From positions 1 to 64,000 of the forward strand of contig CACXMR010000009.1 in assembly GCA_902768825.1 (NCBI GenBank): a stretch of 64,000 nt of DNA, in the 5' to 3' direction. Origin of the DNA: an uncultured Ruminococcus sp. (GTDB taxonomy: Bacteria; Bacillota; Clostridia; Oscillospirales; Acutalibacteraceae). The translations under genes were made by a program, and so were the position numbers. Under the pieces are notes generated by a model. That model had not been told where the DNA came from. It saw nothing but the letters and a program-made list of their open reading frames with translations, and did no database searches. Below are positions 1-8,902 of this stretch, one piece after another. Position 1 is the stretch's first letter; each line of letters begins with the position of its first letter.

Positions 1-12
1 TGTGTTTTTCAT
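1..12 (-). CDS. 5' end of a gene running off the left edge (unknown product)
   Basis: An ATG on the minus strand at 12-10 is preceded, at 8 nt spacing, by AAAGGAT (27-21), a good ribosome binding site. Only four codons (Met-Lys-Asn-Thr) are inside the window, so nothing can be said about function. It would be transcribed in the same direction as the carboxypeptidase gene at 127-1032. Confidence 0.45.
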
Positions 13-126
13 ATTTAAACATCCTTTCGGAAAAGCGCAATTTGTTTCCTGAATTTCAATAGCAAAAGTATAGCACAGTTTCACTCAATTATCAAGTATT
101 ATTCTTTAGCGCACTGCCCATGGTCT

Positions 127-1032
127 TTACAGCACTGCCGCCAGCACCAGCATTTCCCTCAGTCTGCGGTAGATATCCTCGGCATCAGAGGCGGGCAGAG
201 GGTTTTCTCCATGTCCCATTTCCACGGTGAATGCAGGTCTCCTGAATTTTCCCACAAACCAATCCTTAAAGCCTCCGCCGCAGGCAAGACCCTCCGGCTC
301 AGATATTGCATAACCGCTGGAATAAGACAGCATCCTCGCCATCTTCAGTGCTTCGGGATCGTTGTAGTCTCCGTAATTCCAATAGATTTCCTCGCCCTGG
401 CTGTGAAAGGCAAGGGCGTGGGTTATGTTTCCCGTCCGGCAGTAGGATGCAAGAGTCCGGCTCTCAGGCTCGCTCTCAGGAAACTGACCTCCATATCGTG
501 TGGGAGCAGGCGAGTCGATACCGTTTTCCCTCTCGGCTTTTCTCAGCTCTTCCCAATCGGCGGAAAAGTTGTGGTTAATGTCAACTCCTGCGGCATTGGC
601 CTGCCAATGTGAGGTATCTCCCCCACTCACCCTCCGCACCAGATCCGAATAGTCCCCTGCGCTCTCATAACCGTGGAGCTGTATCTCTACCCCGTCAGGG
701 TTTACACATGGTACTATGGCAAGCCCTCTCCGGTTAAGAAATGCTCCCACCTTCACGCCGCACAGACTTTTGCCCTGCAGCACCGCATCACACAGCTCGT
801 CCATAAAACGAAGCAGCACAAGCGTCGTTATCCATTCCATACCGTGGAACGCCCCCGCAAAAAGCACCTGTTTCCTCCTGCTGCCAATGCACAGCAGATC
901 TATAGGGCGTGAACAGCGGCTCTCCCCTATGGTCTGCCGTGAGACAAAGCCGTAATCCATAAGCAGCTTGCCTATGATGATCTCCCTTGTTCTCCTGTCA
1001 GCTCCTTTTGACAATATGTCCATGTCAGGCAT
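127..1032 (-). CDS. M14-family zinc carboxypeptidase
   Basis: A 301-residue peptidase of family M14 (carboxypeptidase A fold). The zinc-binding HxxE is at residues 63-66 (HGMEW), the third zinc ligand is probably His210 (AFHSQGEE), and the general-base glutamate is probably Glu271 (TVEMGHG). The VDINHNF segment at about 150-156 fits the substrate-carboxylate binding region. In Clostridia such short, cytoplasmic-looking M14 proteins often cleave gamma-D-glutamyl bonds in peptidoglycan peptides, but this one has no signal peptide or LysM domain, so the substrate is uncertain. The ATG at 1032 follows GGAGGGAGG at ideal spacing. It is divergent from exonuclease III. Confidence 0.85.
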   Translation of the reverse strand: MPDMDILSKGADRRTREIIIGKLLMDYGFVSRQTIGESRCSRPIDLLCIGSRRKQVLFAGAFHGMEWITTLVLLRFMDELCDAVLQGKSLCGVKVGAFLNRRGLAIVPCVNPDGVEIQLHGYESAGDYSDLVRRVSGGDTSHWQANAAGVDINHNFSADWEELRKAERENGIDSPAPTRYGGQFPESEPESRTLASYCRTGNITHALAFHSQGEEIYWNYGDYNDPEALKMARMLSYSSGYAISEPEGLACGGGFKDWFVGKFRRPAFTVEMGHGENPLPASDAEDIYRRLREMLVLAAVL

Positions 1033-1196
1033 CGTCCTCCCTCCTGAAGCTCTGATCTTTAGCTGATCTGTGTGTCAGGTTAATTATATATCCTCCGTCA
1101 CAAAAAAGCTGTCGCAATATATTATCACCCGAATCCAGCCCCTGTTCCCGGCGAAAGATGAGAGGGAAGGTCTTTAGCTGCAGGAGGATTTTTTTC

Positions 1197-1226
1197 TTGA
1201 TATGACAAGCCGTGTTGTGGTATAAT
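1197..1226 (+). promoter_or_regulatory. sigma-A-type promoter for exonuclease III
   Basis: TTGATA at 1197-1202, an 18-nt spacer and a perfect TATAAT at 1221-1226. Transcription would start near 1233. This rules out the in-frame TTG at 1232 as a translation start and supports a start at about 1268. Confidence 0.7.
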
Positions 1227-1267
1227 GTATTTTGTCATATTGTGTAAATCTGAAAGGACTGGTAAAT

Positions 1268-2023
1268 ACGAAATTTATTTCTTGGAACGTAAACGGCCTG
1301 AGAGCCTGTATGCAAAAGGGATTCCTTGATTTTGTAAACAGTCAGGACGCCGACTTTATATGCCTGCAGGAAACAAAAATGCAGGAAAACCAGGCCGATG
1401 TGCCCCTTGACTGCGACAAATATTTCAACAGCGCAGAAAAAAAGGGCTATTCGGGCACTGCACTGTTTACAAAGCACAAGCCCCTGAGCCTGACCCTCGA
1501 CGGCATGAACATTGATGAACATTCACACGAAGGGCGAATGATAACCTTTGAGGCGGAAAACTTCTATCTTGTAAACGTCTATACCCCGAATGCCCAGGAC
1601 GGTCTGAAAAGACTTGACTACCGCATGAAATGGGAGGAGGATCTCCTTTGCTACCTCAAGGCGCTTGACGAAAAAAAGCCCGTGATCTACTGCGGCGACC
1701 TTAACGTAGCTCATAATGAGATCGACCTGAAAAATCCTAAGTCCAACCGTGGGAACGCAGGCTTTTCGGATGAGGAAAGAGAAAAGATCGATACCCTCCT
1801 GAAAAGCGGATTTACAGACAGCTTCCGTTTCCTGCACCCCGATGAGGCAGGGCGCTACAGCTGGTGGTCATACCGCTTTAATGCAAGAAAAAACAACGCA
1901 GGATGGCGCATAGACTATTTTATCGTATCAGACAGGATAAGGGATAAGATCACAAGAGCCGATATTCTCTCGGATGTCATGGGCAGCGATCATTGTCCAG
2001 TGGTCCTTGAGATCGATATTTGA
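1268..2023 (+). CDS. exoA: exodeoxyribonuclease III (AP endonuclease), apparent ACG start
   Basis: An endonuclease/exonuclease/phosphatase-fold enzyme that nicks DNA 5' to abasic sites and degrades 3' ends during base-excision repair. The family N-terminus FISWNVNGLRA is intact. Catalytic elements seen are LQETK (metal-binding Glu), the YCGDLNVAHNEID loop and the C-terminal GSDHCPV with Asp-His. From the codon at 1268 it is 251 residues, the usual length. The oddity is the start: AAGGA at 1254-1258 is ideally spaced (9 nt) from 1268-1270, but that codon reads ACG where relatives have ATG (Met-Lys-Phe). The only standard alternative upstream, TTG at 1232, lies at the predicted transcription start. 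Confidence 0.93.
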   Translation, partial: TKFISWNVNGLRACMQKGFLDFVNSQDADFICLQETKMQENQADVPLDCDKYFNSAEKKGYSGTALFTKHKPLSLTLDGMNIDEHSHEGRMITFEAENFYLVNVYTPNAQDGLKRLDYRMKWEEDLLCYLKALDEKKPVIYCGDLNVAHNEIDLKNPKSNRGNAGFSDEEREKIDTLLKSGFTDSFRFLHPDEAGRYSWWSYRFNARKNNAGWRIDYFIVSDRIRDKITRADILSDVMGSDHCPVVLEIDI

Positions 2024-2038
2024 TCGGAGGTAGAAATA

Positions 2039-2971
2039 ATGATCCAGGTCAGAAATGTCAGCAAGCGCTACGGACGACACCAAGCGCTGGACGACATCAG
2101 CTTTGAAGTCAAAAAGGGAGATATACTGGGCTTTTTGGGGCCTAACGGCGCAGGAAAATCCACCACCATGAATATCATCACAGGCTACATATCCTGCGAC
2201 AGCGGAGAGGTGCTCATTGACGGGAAGAATATCCTTGAGGACCCTAAGGCGGCCAAGTCAAGGATGGGCTATCTGCCGGAGATACCGCCGCTGTATAATG
2301 ATATGACAGTTGAGAAATATCTGGAGTTTATGTTCAGGCTCAAAAGAATAAGACTGCCCATGGAGGAGCACATCTCAAAGATACTTGATGACCTCAACCT
2401 CTCCGATGTGAGCGAAAGGATCATCGGACACCTCTCAAAGGGCTATCGCCAGCGTGTCGGGCTTGCTCAGGCGCTGCTTGGCGATCCTCCGGTGCTGATA
2501 CTTGATGAGCCCTCCGTAGGACTTGACCCTGCACAGATAATCGAGATGAGGAACCTTATCCGCAAGTTAGGAGAGAATCATACCGTCATACTCTCCTCTC
2601 ATGTACTCACGGAAATACAGGCGGTGTGCGATAAGATAGTAATGATTAACAACGGCAAGATCGCAGCCAACGGAAAGATCGATCTGCTCATGGGCACCGG
2701 AAAGGGAACCAAGATCATCAGACTTGTTGCAGAGGGACGTGAACAGGGTATTCTGTCCGCACTGAAGAGCATTGACGGCATCATAAAGATAACAAGCCTC
2801 GGAGAATCCGAAAGAGGCTGCTATGAGTTTCGCATCGAAAGCAGGAAGGACATCCGCAGGGCAATCTCCCGTGCCTTTTCAAGGACGGATATAGCAATAA
2901 TGCTCATGCAGCCTGCAGGTCATTCCCTGGAGGATATTTACCTTGAGCTCATCTCAGGAAAACAAGGCTGA
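2039..2971 (+). CDS. ABC transporter ATP-binding protein (GldA-like)
   Basis: A 310-residue ABC ATPase. Walker A GPNGAGKST is at 34-42, the signature LSKGYRQ at about 132-138, Walker B VLILDEPS at about 152-159, and the switch His is in SSHVL. The extra C-terminal 80 residues fit the DUF4162-like tail of ABC-2 exporters. GGAGGT sits 8 nt before the ATG. It is the first gene of a four-gene operon with an ABC-2 permease, a GldG-like protein and a DUF4340 protein, which is the Bacteroidetes gliding-type (GldAFG) exporter layout that is also common in Clostridia. The transported substrate is unknown. Confidence 0.93.
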   Translation: MIQVRNVSKRYGRHQALDDISFEVKKGDILGFLGPNGAGKSTTMNIITGYISCDSGEVLIDGKNILEDPKAAKSRMGYLPEIPPLYNDMTVEKYLEFMFRLKRIRLPMEEHISKILDDLNLSDVSERIIGHLSKGYRQRVGLAQALLGDPPVLILDEPSVGLDPAQIIEMRNLIRKLGENHTVILSSHVLTEIQAVCDKIVMINNGKIAANGKIDLLMGTGKGTKIIRLVAEGREQGILSALKSIDGIIKITSLGESERGCYEFRIESRKDIRRAISRAFSRTDIAIMLMQPAGHSLEDIYLELISGKQG

Positions 2972-2988
2972 CAGGAGGTAATCAACTA

Positions 2989-3693
2989 ATGTACGCAATT
3001 TTCAGACGAGAGCTTGCCTCTTATTTCACTTCACCGGTGGGATATGTGGTGGCTGCTGCATTCATGGTGTTTAACGGCATATTCCTTTATGTAAACTGCC
3101 TGTTTGCCGGCACCTCCAATATGTCCACAGTGTTCCAGAGTATGTTCTTTATCATACTGTTCATCATTCCACTCATTACCATGCGGCTTTTTGCCGAGGA
3201 CAGACACAACAAGACGGATCAGGCACTGCTTACATCCCCTGTAAACGTAGGCTCCATTGTATGTGCAAAGTTTTTTTCGGCTCTCTTACTGTTTGCAGTA
3301 TGCCTTACAGCCTTCGTTATTGACGGCATTATTCTTGCCTTTGTCGGCTCTCCGGACTGGGGGGTTATCATCGGCAATATCCTTGCCATGGCTCTTATGG
3401 GCTCGTCCTTTATCGCTATCGGCATATTTATTTCCTCACTGACAGAAAGCGTCATCATCGCAGCAGTGGTATCCTTTGCGGTGAACATGGTCATAAGCAT
3501 GGTTGACTCTATCGCATCGACTATTCCCTGGGATTCCTTAAAGAGCCTTGTAGCCTCACTCTCCTTTCAGTCAAGATACGCAAACTTTTCCCTTGGCATA
3601 GTGTCCTTCTCGGATGTGGTATTCTTCCTGAGCGTCACGGTGCTTTTCCTGTTCCTGACCGACAGGATCGTTGACAGAAGAAGATGGGCTTGA
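2989..3693 (+). CDS. ABC-2 type permease (GldF-like)
   Basis: A 234-residue integral membrane protein with about six hydrophobic segments. The N-terminus (MYAIFRRELASYFTSPVGY) is characteristic of GldF-type ABC-2 permeases, followed by the LITMRLFAEDRHNKTDQ loop typical of this family. It would pair with the ATPase encoded 17 nt upstream. AGGAGGT lies 9 nt upstream of the ATG. It ends 14 nt before the start of the GldG-like gene, whose ribosome binding site follows directly after this stop codon. Confidence 0.9.
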   Translation: MYAIFRRELASYFTSPVGYVVAAAFMVFNGIFLYVNCLFAGTSNMSTVFQSMFFIILFIIPLITMRLFAEDRHNKTDQALLTSPVNVGSIVCAKFFSALLLFAVCLTAFVIDGIILAFVGSPDWGVIIGNILAMALMGSSFIAIGIFISSLTESVIIAAVVSFAVNMVISMVDSIASTIPWDSLKSLVASLSFQSRYANFSLGIVSFSDVVFFLSVTVLFLFLTDRIVDRRRWA

Positions 3694-3707
3694 CAGGAGG
3701 TGCAGAT

Positions 3708-5336
3708 ATGAACGAAAACAAAAGCAGTGTTGACGAGCTTAAGGACGAGGAGCTTACGGCGGAAGAAGCAGCTGCACAGCCTGAGACGGAAAACAACAAC
3801 GTTGACGACACTCCGGCAAAGACCGAAGCCTTGCCTGCTCCTGACAAAGAAAAAAAGGCCGGAGCGGCAAAAGCAGAAAAGAATAACACACAGAAGCCCT
3901 CATCCATGAGCCGCAAGATGAAAAGAGGACTTATATCCGCAGTCATTACGGTGATGGCAGTGATAGTTGTGGTAATCGCAAACGTGACAGCCTCTATCAT
4001 GACAAGCAAGCTGCCCGCCCTCACCGCAGACATCACAGGCATGAAGAGCTTCGAGATCAGCGACAAGACTAAGGAAATAGCACAAAACCTCAGCCGCAAG
4101 GCCACCATATCATTTCTGTCCGACAGAGAGACCTATGTCGCCATAGACCCCTACTGCAAGCAGACGGCAATACTTGCTGAGGAGATGGAAAGATGCTCAG
4201 ACGGTATGCTGACTGTGGATTATGTGGATATAGTCAGGAACCCCGCCTTCACAAAGGAATATACCAGCGATGATCTGAGCACCACTGATATCATAATCAG
4301 CAGCGGCACAAACAGAAGGATACTCAAGGTTGCGGATCTGTTTGATTTTGACAGCTACTCAGGCAGCTACAACTATATTACCGCATCTCACGCCGAACAG
4401 GAGATCGACAACGCACTGATTTCGGTAACCTCAAGCGAGATGATCAACACGGCGGTTATTGCAGACAATTCCGGTGAGGACCCCAGCTATTTTGAGTCCA
4501 CTCTCAGTGCCGACGGATATTCCGTCACAGAAATAAACCTCAGCACTCAGGATATCCCTGAAGGCACTCAGATGGTGGTGGTCTTTACACCAAAATCGGA
4601 TCTCAGCGAAAGCTCGGTCCAGAAGCTCAGAAGCTTCCTGGAAAACGGCGGAAATTACGGAAAGAATATGCTCTTCATCCATTCGTCGGATGATACCGGA
4701 GTGCTTAAAAACCTGGAAAAGCTGATGCTGGAATACGGAATGACCATCGATCAGGGCTATGCCTTTGAAGCCGACGGAAGCAAGATCAACAGCAGCAGCC
4801 AGAACTTTTTTGACGGCGTGCTGTGCAGCTATGCAGCTGACCTTTACACCAGCGGCATCAGCGATCTGAGCAGACCTGTCATCGCAGGCTATGCAAAGCC
4901 GGTTGTTCCGGCAAATGAAGGCATTGCTACCGCTCTGCTGAAATACTCCGAATACTCAGGTATCTGTCCCTTTGACGCTGATGACAGCTGGTCATATAAG
5001 GACTCTATCATAGGCGATGTCCCGATACTTGCCCAGGGCACCATCGGCAAGGACGGAAAATATTCCTCAATGATCGTTTCCGGTTCCGACAAGATCTTTA
5101 ACCGTGCATATTACGGATCGGACTACAGCAACAAAGCTTACCTTTCGGAGATGCTTGCCACCGTCAACGGACGCACACAGGATCGAGTCACCGTCTCAGA
5201 AAAGGTCATTACCGCCTATGACGTACAGATAGACCGTCAGACGGCAGTTAATCTGGGATTTTTGGTTTACGCTCTTATCCCCATCATAATTCTGGGTGCA
5301 GGCTTTACAGTTTTTCTTATCAGAAGGAACAGGTAA
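3708..5336 (+). CDS. GldG-like ABC transporter accessory protein
   Basis: A 542-residue protein. The first 65 residues are acidic, low-complexity and Ala/Glu/Lys rich. A transmembrane helix follows (about 75-100), then a large extracytoplasmic region and a C-terminal helix (about 517-537) ending in RRNR. The middle matches the ABC-type uncharacterised transport/GldG domain in style (SFLSDRETYVAIDPYCKQ; ISSGTNRRILK; VVVFTPKSDLSES). The ATG at 3708 was chosen over 3684 because AGGAGG at 3695-3700 has correct spacing only to 3708. Third gene of the exporter operon. Its biochemical role is not established in Firmicutes. Confidence 0.82.
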   Translation: MNENKSSVDELKDEELTAEEAAAQPETENNNVDDTPAKTEALPAPDKEKKAGAAKAEKNNTQKPSSMSRKMKRGLISAVITVMAVIVVVIANVTASIMTSKLPALTADITGMKSFEISDKTKEIAQNLSRKATISFLSDRETYVAIDPYCKQTAILAEEMERCSDGMLTVDYVDIVRNPAFTKEYTSDDLSTTDIIISSGTNRRILKVADLFDFDSYSGSYNYITASHAEQEIDNALISVTSSEMINTAVIADNSGEDPSYFESTLSADGYSVTEINLSTQDIPEGTQMVVVFTPKSDLSESSVQKLRSFLENGGNYGKNMLFIHSSDDTGVLKNLEKLMLEYGMTIDQGYAFEADGSKINSSSQNFFDGVLCSYAADLYTSGISDLSRPVIAGYAKPVVPANEGIATALLKYSEYSGICPFDADDSWSYKDSIIGDVPILAQGTIGKDGKYSSMIVSGSDKIFNRAYYGSDYSNKAYLSEMLATVNGRTQDRVTVSEKVITAYDVQIDRQTAVNLGFLVYALIPIIILGAGFTVFLIRRNR

Positions 5337-5348
5337 GGGAGGCTCACC

Positions 5349-6833
5349 ATGAAAAAAAGCAAAACAACGATCATTATTTTCCTCGGATTGATAGCTCTTC
5401 TTCTGGTCGGGCTCGTAATAGCCCTGCTAATCCCCTCAAGCAAAGACATCACAAGCTCCGACAACGGCAGCATATTGCTTTTTGACAAGCAGGGACTGGT
5501 GCCAGAATACATCTCTGTCAAAAACGACAGCGGTGAGTATGAGCTTCTCGGATTTGCCTTTAATGAAGGCTCACCCGTCTCCGAAGGCTCAGAAGAGGCA
5601 TCCCACTCCCTTCCCGACGGCACCGATATAGTCTATACTATGCAGGACCATTACAAATATCTGCTGGACAAGGAAATCACCGATTCTCTCGTAAAGCAGT
5701 GCAGCATCCTTTATGCAAGTGAGATCGTTGATAAAAGCAGCTCCCGTTATGGAGAGTATGGTCTTGACAATCCTGTGGGAAGCTTTACCGTAAGCTTCAG
5801 CGACGAATCCGTTGTGAAGGTGGATATTGGAGATTTTGCGCCCGACAACAAGGGAATTTACATCAGGCTTGAGGGAGACTCCAAGGTCTATCTTGCCAAC
5901 ACCTCTGATCTCAGCTCGTTTTTTATAGAAAAGCTCCAGCTCTTTGACAAGGGCATTACAGGCACTATCAGCGAGGTGACCGGCTTCACTGTCAGCGGAG
6001 AATTCTATAACGAGGAGATAAAGGTCAAGGAAAACAGCTATAAGTGTTATCCCTACAAATTTATGCTGGACGATGACGCAAGAAACTGCTGCAGCAACTC
6101 TGTCACAGAAACCATCTTTAAGGGTGTGCAGTCTCTGAAAGGAGAGATGGTTGCCGCTGTTGATACAGACGAGGAGGAGCTTGCCCGTCTCGGACTTGAC
6201 AAGCCATTCATCAGGGTACAGGTCACAGGAAAGGGCGGTCAGTCCATCGACATCATTGCCTCTAAAACTAACGAGAACGGCACCTTCAACCTGATGGAGG
6301 TGGGCAAAGGCATAGCCTACACCTTCAGCAGAGACAACGCCTCCTGGTATGCAGTCCCAAAAAATGAGATTCTCAGTGAATCCGTATTTAGTGTGGATTC
6401 CTCTGAGATCAAGCTGCTCAAAACCACAGCAGATAAGGACTCCCAGACCTACAACATCGAAAAAGAGATAATTCAGGTATCAGGACTTGTGGACAACGAG
6501 ATCATCACTGTTAAATGCGGCGATAAGATAATACCCTATACCAACATCTCTGTGTTCATGCTGGACCTTTCAAGACTCGCAAGGACAGCAAGCGTTCCTC
6601 AGGACCTGAAGGGTTTTGACAAAACGATCCTTGAGGTACAGCTCGGATATTTCAGCTATCCAGAAATAAACGATGACCTGAAGCTGGTGAGAAACAGCGA
6701 CGGCATTACCGCAGCGGTACTTAACGGCACAGTCATCTGCCTCGTAAACAGCAGTGACGCTGACAAGCTGGCAGATCAGGCAAAGCTCATATCTACATCA
6801 AATAATCTTGAACCGGTCATAGAACAATCATAA
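5349..6833 (+). CDS. DUF4340 domain-containing membrane protein
   Basis: A 494-residue protein anchored by one N-terminal helix (about residues 7-27), the rest predicted outside the membrane. It contains two similar halves of the DUF4340 type (ILYASEIVDKSSS...YGLDNPVGSF; and ELARLGLDKPFIRV), each with the 'gly-leu-asp-x-P' turn seen in that family. It is the last gene of the GldAFG-like operon, where DUF4340 proteins are regularly found. Start follows GGGAGG. A strong terminator lies immediately downstream. Confidence 0.82.
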   Translation: MKKSKTTIIIFLGLIALLLVGLVIALLIPSSKDITSSDNGSILLFDKQGLVPEYISVKNDSGEYELLGFAFNEGSPVSEGSEEASHSLPDGTDIVYTMQDHYKYLLDKEITDSLVKQCSILYASEIVDKSSSRYGEYGLDNPVGSFTVSFSDESVVKVDIGDFAPDNKGIYIRLEGDSKVYLANTSDLSSFFIEKLQLFDKGITGTISEVTGFTVSGEFYNEEIKVKENSYKCYPYKFMLDDDARNCCSNSVTETIFKGVQSLKGEMVAAVDTDEEELARLGLDKPFIRVQVTGKGGQSIDIIASKTNENGTFNLMEVGKGIAYTFSRDNASWYAVPKNEILSESVFSVDSSEIKLLKTTADKDSQTYNIEKEIIQVSGLVDNEIITVKCGDKIIPYTNISVFMLDLSRLARTASVPQDLKGFDKTILEVQLGYFSYPEINDDLKLVRNSDGITAAVLNGTVICLVNSSDADKLADQAKLISTSNNLEPVIEQS

Positions 6834-6842
6834 TAACGCAAA

Positions 6843-6883
6843 AAAGCGGCGGATCACATTGATCTGCCGCTTTGGTTTTTTTA
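6843..6883. terminator. bidirectional intrinsic terminator
   Basis: A 14-bp stem with one G-T pair (AAAGCGGCGGATCA / TGATCTGCCGCTTT) and a 4-nt loop, flanked by A6 on the left and TTTT/TTTTTTT on the right. It lies between the convergent DUF4340 and asparaginase genes and can serve both. Confidence 0.85.
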
Positions 6884-7891
6884 TCAGATATATTCGTGGA
6901 AGACTGGTTTTTCCATGAAGCTGCGGATGTCGCCTACCGGAAGATTGACAGCTAAAAGCAGCTTTGTGTATGCCGCTTCATCAGAAATGTGCTTCAGCGG
7001 TATTGCCCCGCTGCGAAGCAGTGAAAAGGATGTCTCATAGAGTGTGTCCGTCTCCGGAAACGAGGCAAGAAATAGCCCTGTGTCCCTTTTATTGCATTCA
7101 TTTAAAAGCGAAAGGATGCTCCCCCTGCCGTCGGTGCAGGCAGAAGATGAATGATATGAGATAACCAGTACAGCCTTGGTGTTTGTTCCGAAAGTAATAC
7201 ATGAAGCATCCATGCCGGGATATGGTCTTATCATAAGAACATCATTTTTTAGAGACAGCCCGCCTCCTGTGGGTATGATCTGCGGATAGGAGTCCGTCTC
7301 TGTCAGTGAATGACCTTCTGTGAGCACCAGACCTCCATCAATGACCTGGGCAAAGGGCGCCCCGTCAAAGGACGAGAAGCATCCACTGACCCTGTCTGCC
7401 TCCACTATCCGGGTAGCAAGATAGACCGAGCAGTATTTGTCAGAAGGATTGCGGTATACCGTGTAAACGCCATGCTCAACGGCACCTATTACCGCAGCGG
7501 CACCACGGATATTGTCTGCGGCGTTGCTGGCGGGATCATCAGGGACACGGTCGGCAGCAGTCAGGACTACAGGCACACCCAGAGCACAAAGGCAGAAGCC
7601 CATCATGGCAGATGTGTATGACAGCGTATCACTTCCGTGAGTGATAATAACACCGCAGTAGTTTTGCAGATCGGCGGACAGCAGGTAGTTGGCCAGAGTC
7701 TCCCAGTGCTGCTTATCCAGGTTTTCACTCAGGATATCCATAAGCGCCCTGACCTCAAAGGAAAAGCTTCCCCCAAGACATTCCCGCAGGAAACCCTCAA
7801 ACCTTTCCCTGTTTTTCTGCACCGAGATAACTCCACCGCTAACGCTGCTTCCGATTGTTCCTCCGGTCGTGATAATGAGTATTTTTTTCAT
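6884..7891 (-). CDS. L-asparaginase family protein
   Basis: A 335-residue amidohydrolase of the bacterial asparaginase/glutaminase family, hydrolysing asparagine to aspartate and ammonia. The first catalytic threonine lies in the N-terminal TTGGTI (8-13). The second motif, normally HGTDT, reads HGSDT (85-89), so the second catalytic threonine is replaced by serine while the aspartate is kept. No signal peptide, so it is the cytoplasmic type. It is followed by no co-directional gene; the hexapeptide transferase gene lies 12 nt upstream and is probably co-transcribed. Confidence 0.87.
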   Translation of the reverse strand: MKKILIITTGGTIGSSVSGGVISVQKNRERFEGFLRECLGGSFSFEVRALMDILSENLDKQHWETLANYLLSADLQNYCGVIITHGSDTLSYTSAMMGFCLCALGVPVVLTAADRVPDDPASNAADNIRGAAAVIGAVEHGVYTVYRNPSDKYCSVYLATRIVEADRVSGCFSSFDGAPFAQVIDGGLVLTEGHSLTETDSYPQIIPTGGGLSLKNDVLMIRPYPGMDASCITFGTNTKAVLVISYHSSSACTDGRGSILSLLNECNKRDTGLFLASFPETDTLYETSFSLLRSGAIPLKHISDEAAYTKLLLAVNLPVGDIRSFMEKPVFHEYI

Positions 7892-7903
7892 AGGACGTTA
7901 TTC

Positions 7904-8581
7904 TCACCTGTCGTATATTTTGTCGGCTACCTCACCCTGCTTCTTGTAGATGCTGTCGGGAGGAACTATGCCCCTGACCATGGAGAGAGGATAAACATTA
8001 GTCCTCCTGCAGATGACAGTGCCGGGGTTAAGCACAGAATTACAGCCTATCTCCACATTGTCGCCTACTATGGCACCAAACTTTTTCAGCTCAGTATCCA
8101 GCTTTTCGTCCCCTGTACGGATGGTAACCATGCTCCTGTCGGACTTCAGGTTAGATGTAATGGCTCCTGCTCCGAGATGTGCCTTGTATCCGAGAATGGA
8201 ATCTCCGATATAGTTATAGTGAGGCACCTGTGCACCGTCAAAAATTATGCAGTTTTTCAGCTCTGTGGAATTTCCTATAACAGAGCCTCTGCCCACTATA
8301 GCGCTTCCTCTGATAAACGCACAGTGGCGCACCTCAGCGTCGGGACATATTATCAGCGGACCATGCAGATAAGCGCTCTCTGCCACCTTTGCACTTTTGG
8401 CTATCCAGATATCCTCGCCTCTCTGCTCATATTCATCAGCCGGCAGAGCAGGACCCAGCGCAAGTATAAAATCCTTTATCAGGGGCAGTGCCTCCCATGG
8501 ATATACAAGACCGTCAAATATCCCTGACGCTATGGTTTTTGAAAGATCAAGCAGTGCTTCTACTCTCAGATCAACATTCAT
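7904..8581 (-). CDS. left-handed beta-helix (hexapeptide) transferase, GlmU C-terminus-like
   Basis: A 225-residue protein built of hexapeptide repeats (AKVAESAYLHGPLII, FIRGSAIVGRGSVIGNSTELKN, HLGAGAITSNLKS). The segment GAGAITSN resembles the GlmU acetyltransferase signature. It lacks the N-terminal uridylyltransferase domain of GlmU, so it is probably an acyl- or acetyltransferase acting on a sugar nucleotide. In Clostridia such proteins are annotated as UDP-N-acetylglucosamine pyrophosphorylase-like. The substrate cannot be told from sequence. Confidence 0.82.
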   Translation of the reverse strand: MNVDLRVEALLDLSKTIASGIFDGLVYPWEALPLIKDFILALGPALPADEYEQRGEDIWIAKSAKVAESAYLHGPLIICPDAEVRHCAFIRGSAIVGRGSVIGNSTELKNCIIFDGAQVPHYNYIGDSILGYKAHLGAGAITSNLKSDRSMVTIRTGDEKLDTELKKFGAIVGDNVEIGCNSVLNPGTVICRRTNVYPLSMVRGIVPPDSIYKKQGEVADKIYDR

Positions 8582-8649
8582 TTCTAATTTCCTTCCTTTC
8601 CTGAATTATCGTATTATTTCCGGTGCTGTGGGGTGAGCAAAACACCGGA

Positions 8650-8889
8650 TCATTCATCAGCAAGCTGATAAAAACCCCACTGATCGTCACTGAATCTGCC
8701 TGCAACAAATTTTATTGTCCTGGAGCCTGTGACGACCTGATACACCGAAAAGCTGTAGGGTCTTTTATTATTTGGATCCAGCACTATCTCGCACCTTCCG
8801 AGAGACTGCCATTTACACGCAAAAACATCTATACCCGCAATGCAGAAGCGGTTGCCGCTGCTCCTGCCAAGAAACTTGTGAGCCTTCAT
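8650..8889 (-). CDS. small protein of unknown function (79 aa)
   Basis: I do not recognise the family. The start ATG follows GGGAGAA with good spacing, and the gene begins 13 nt after the cytidylate-kinase-like gene, so it is probably its co-transcribed partner. It is basic and aromatic at the N-terminus (MKAHKFLGRSSG), has two cysteines (16, 25), no membrane segment, and ends acidic. The beta-rich pattern (IKFVAGRFSDDQWGFYQL) suggests a small globular domain. Confidence 0.7.
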   Translation of the reverse strand: MKAHKFLGRSSGNRFCIAGIDVFACKWQSLGRCEIVLDPNNKRPYSFSVYQVVTGSRTIKFVAGRFSDDQWGFYQLADE

Positions 8890-8902
8890 GTTAGTTCTCC
8901 CT

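Noticed and set aside
1232..1267. TTG start of exonuclease III at 1232 (longest open frame)
   Set aside because: It coincides with the predicted transcription start and has no ribosome binding site; the family N-terminus starts at about 1268.
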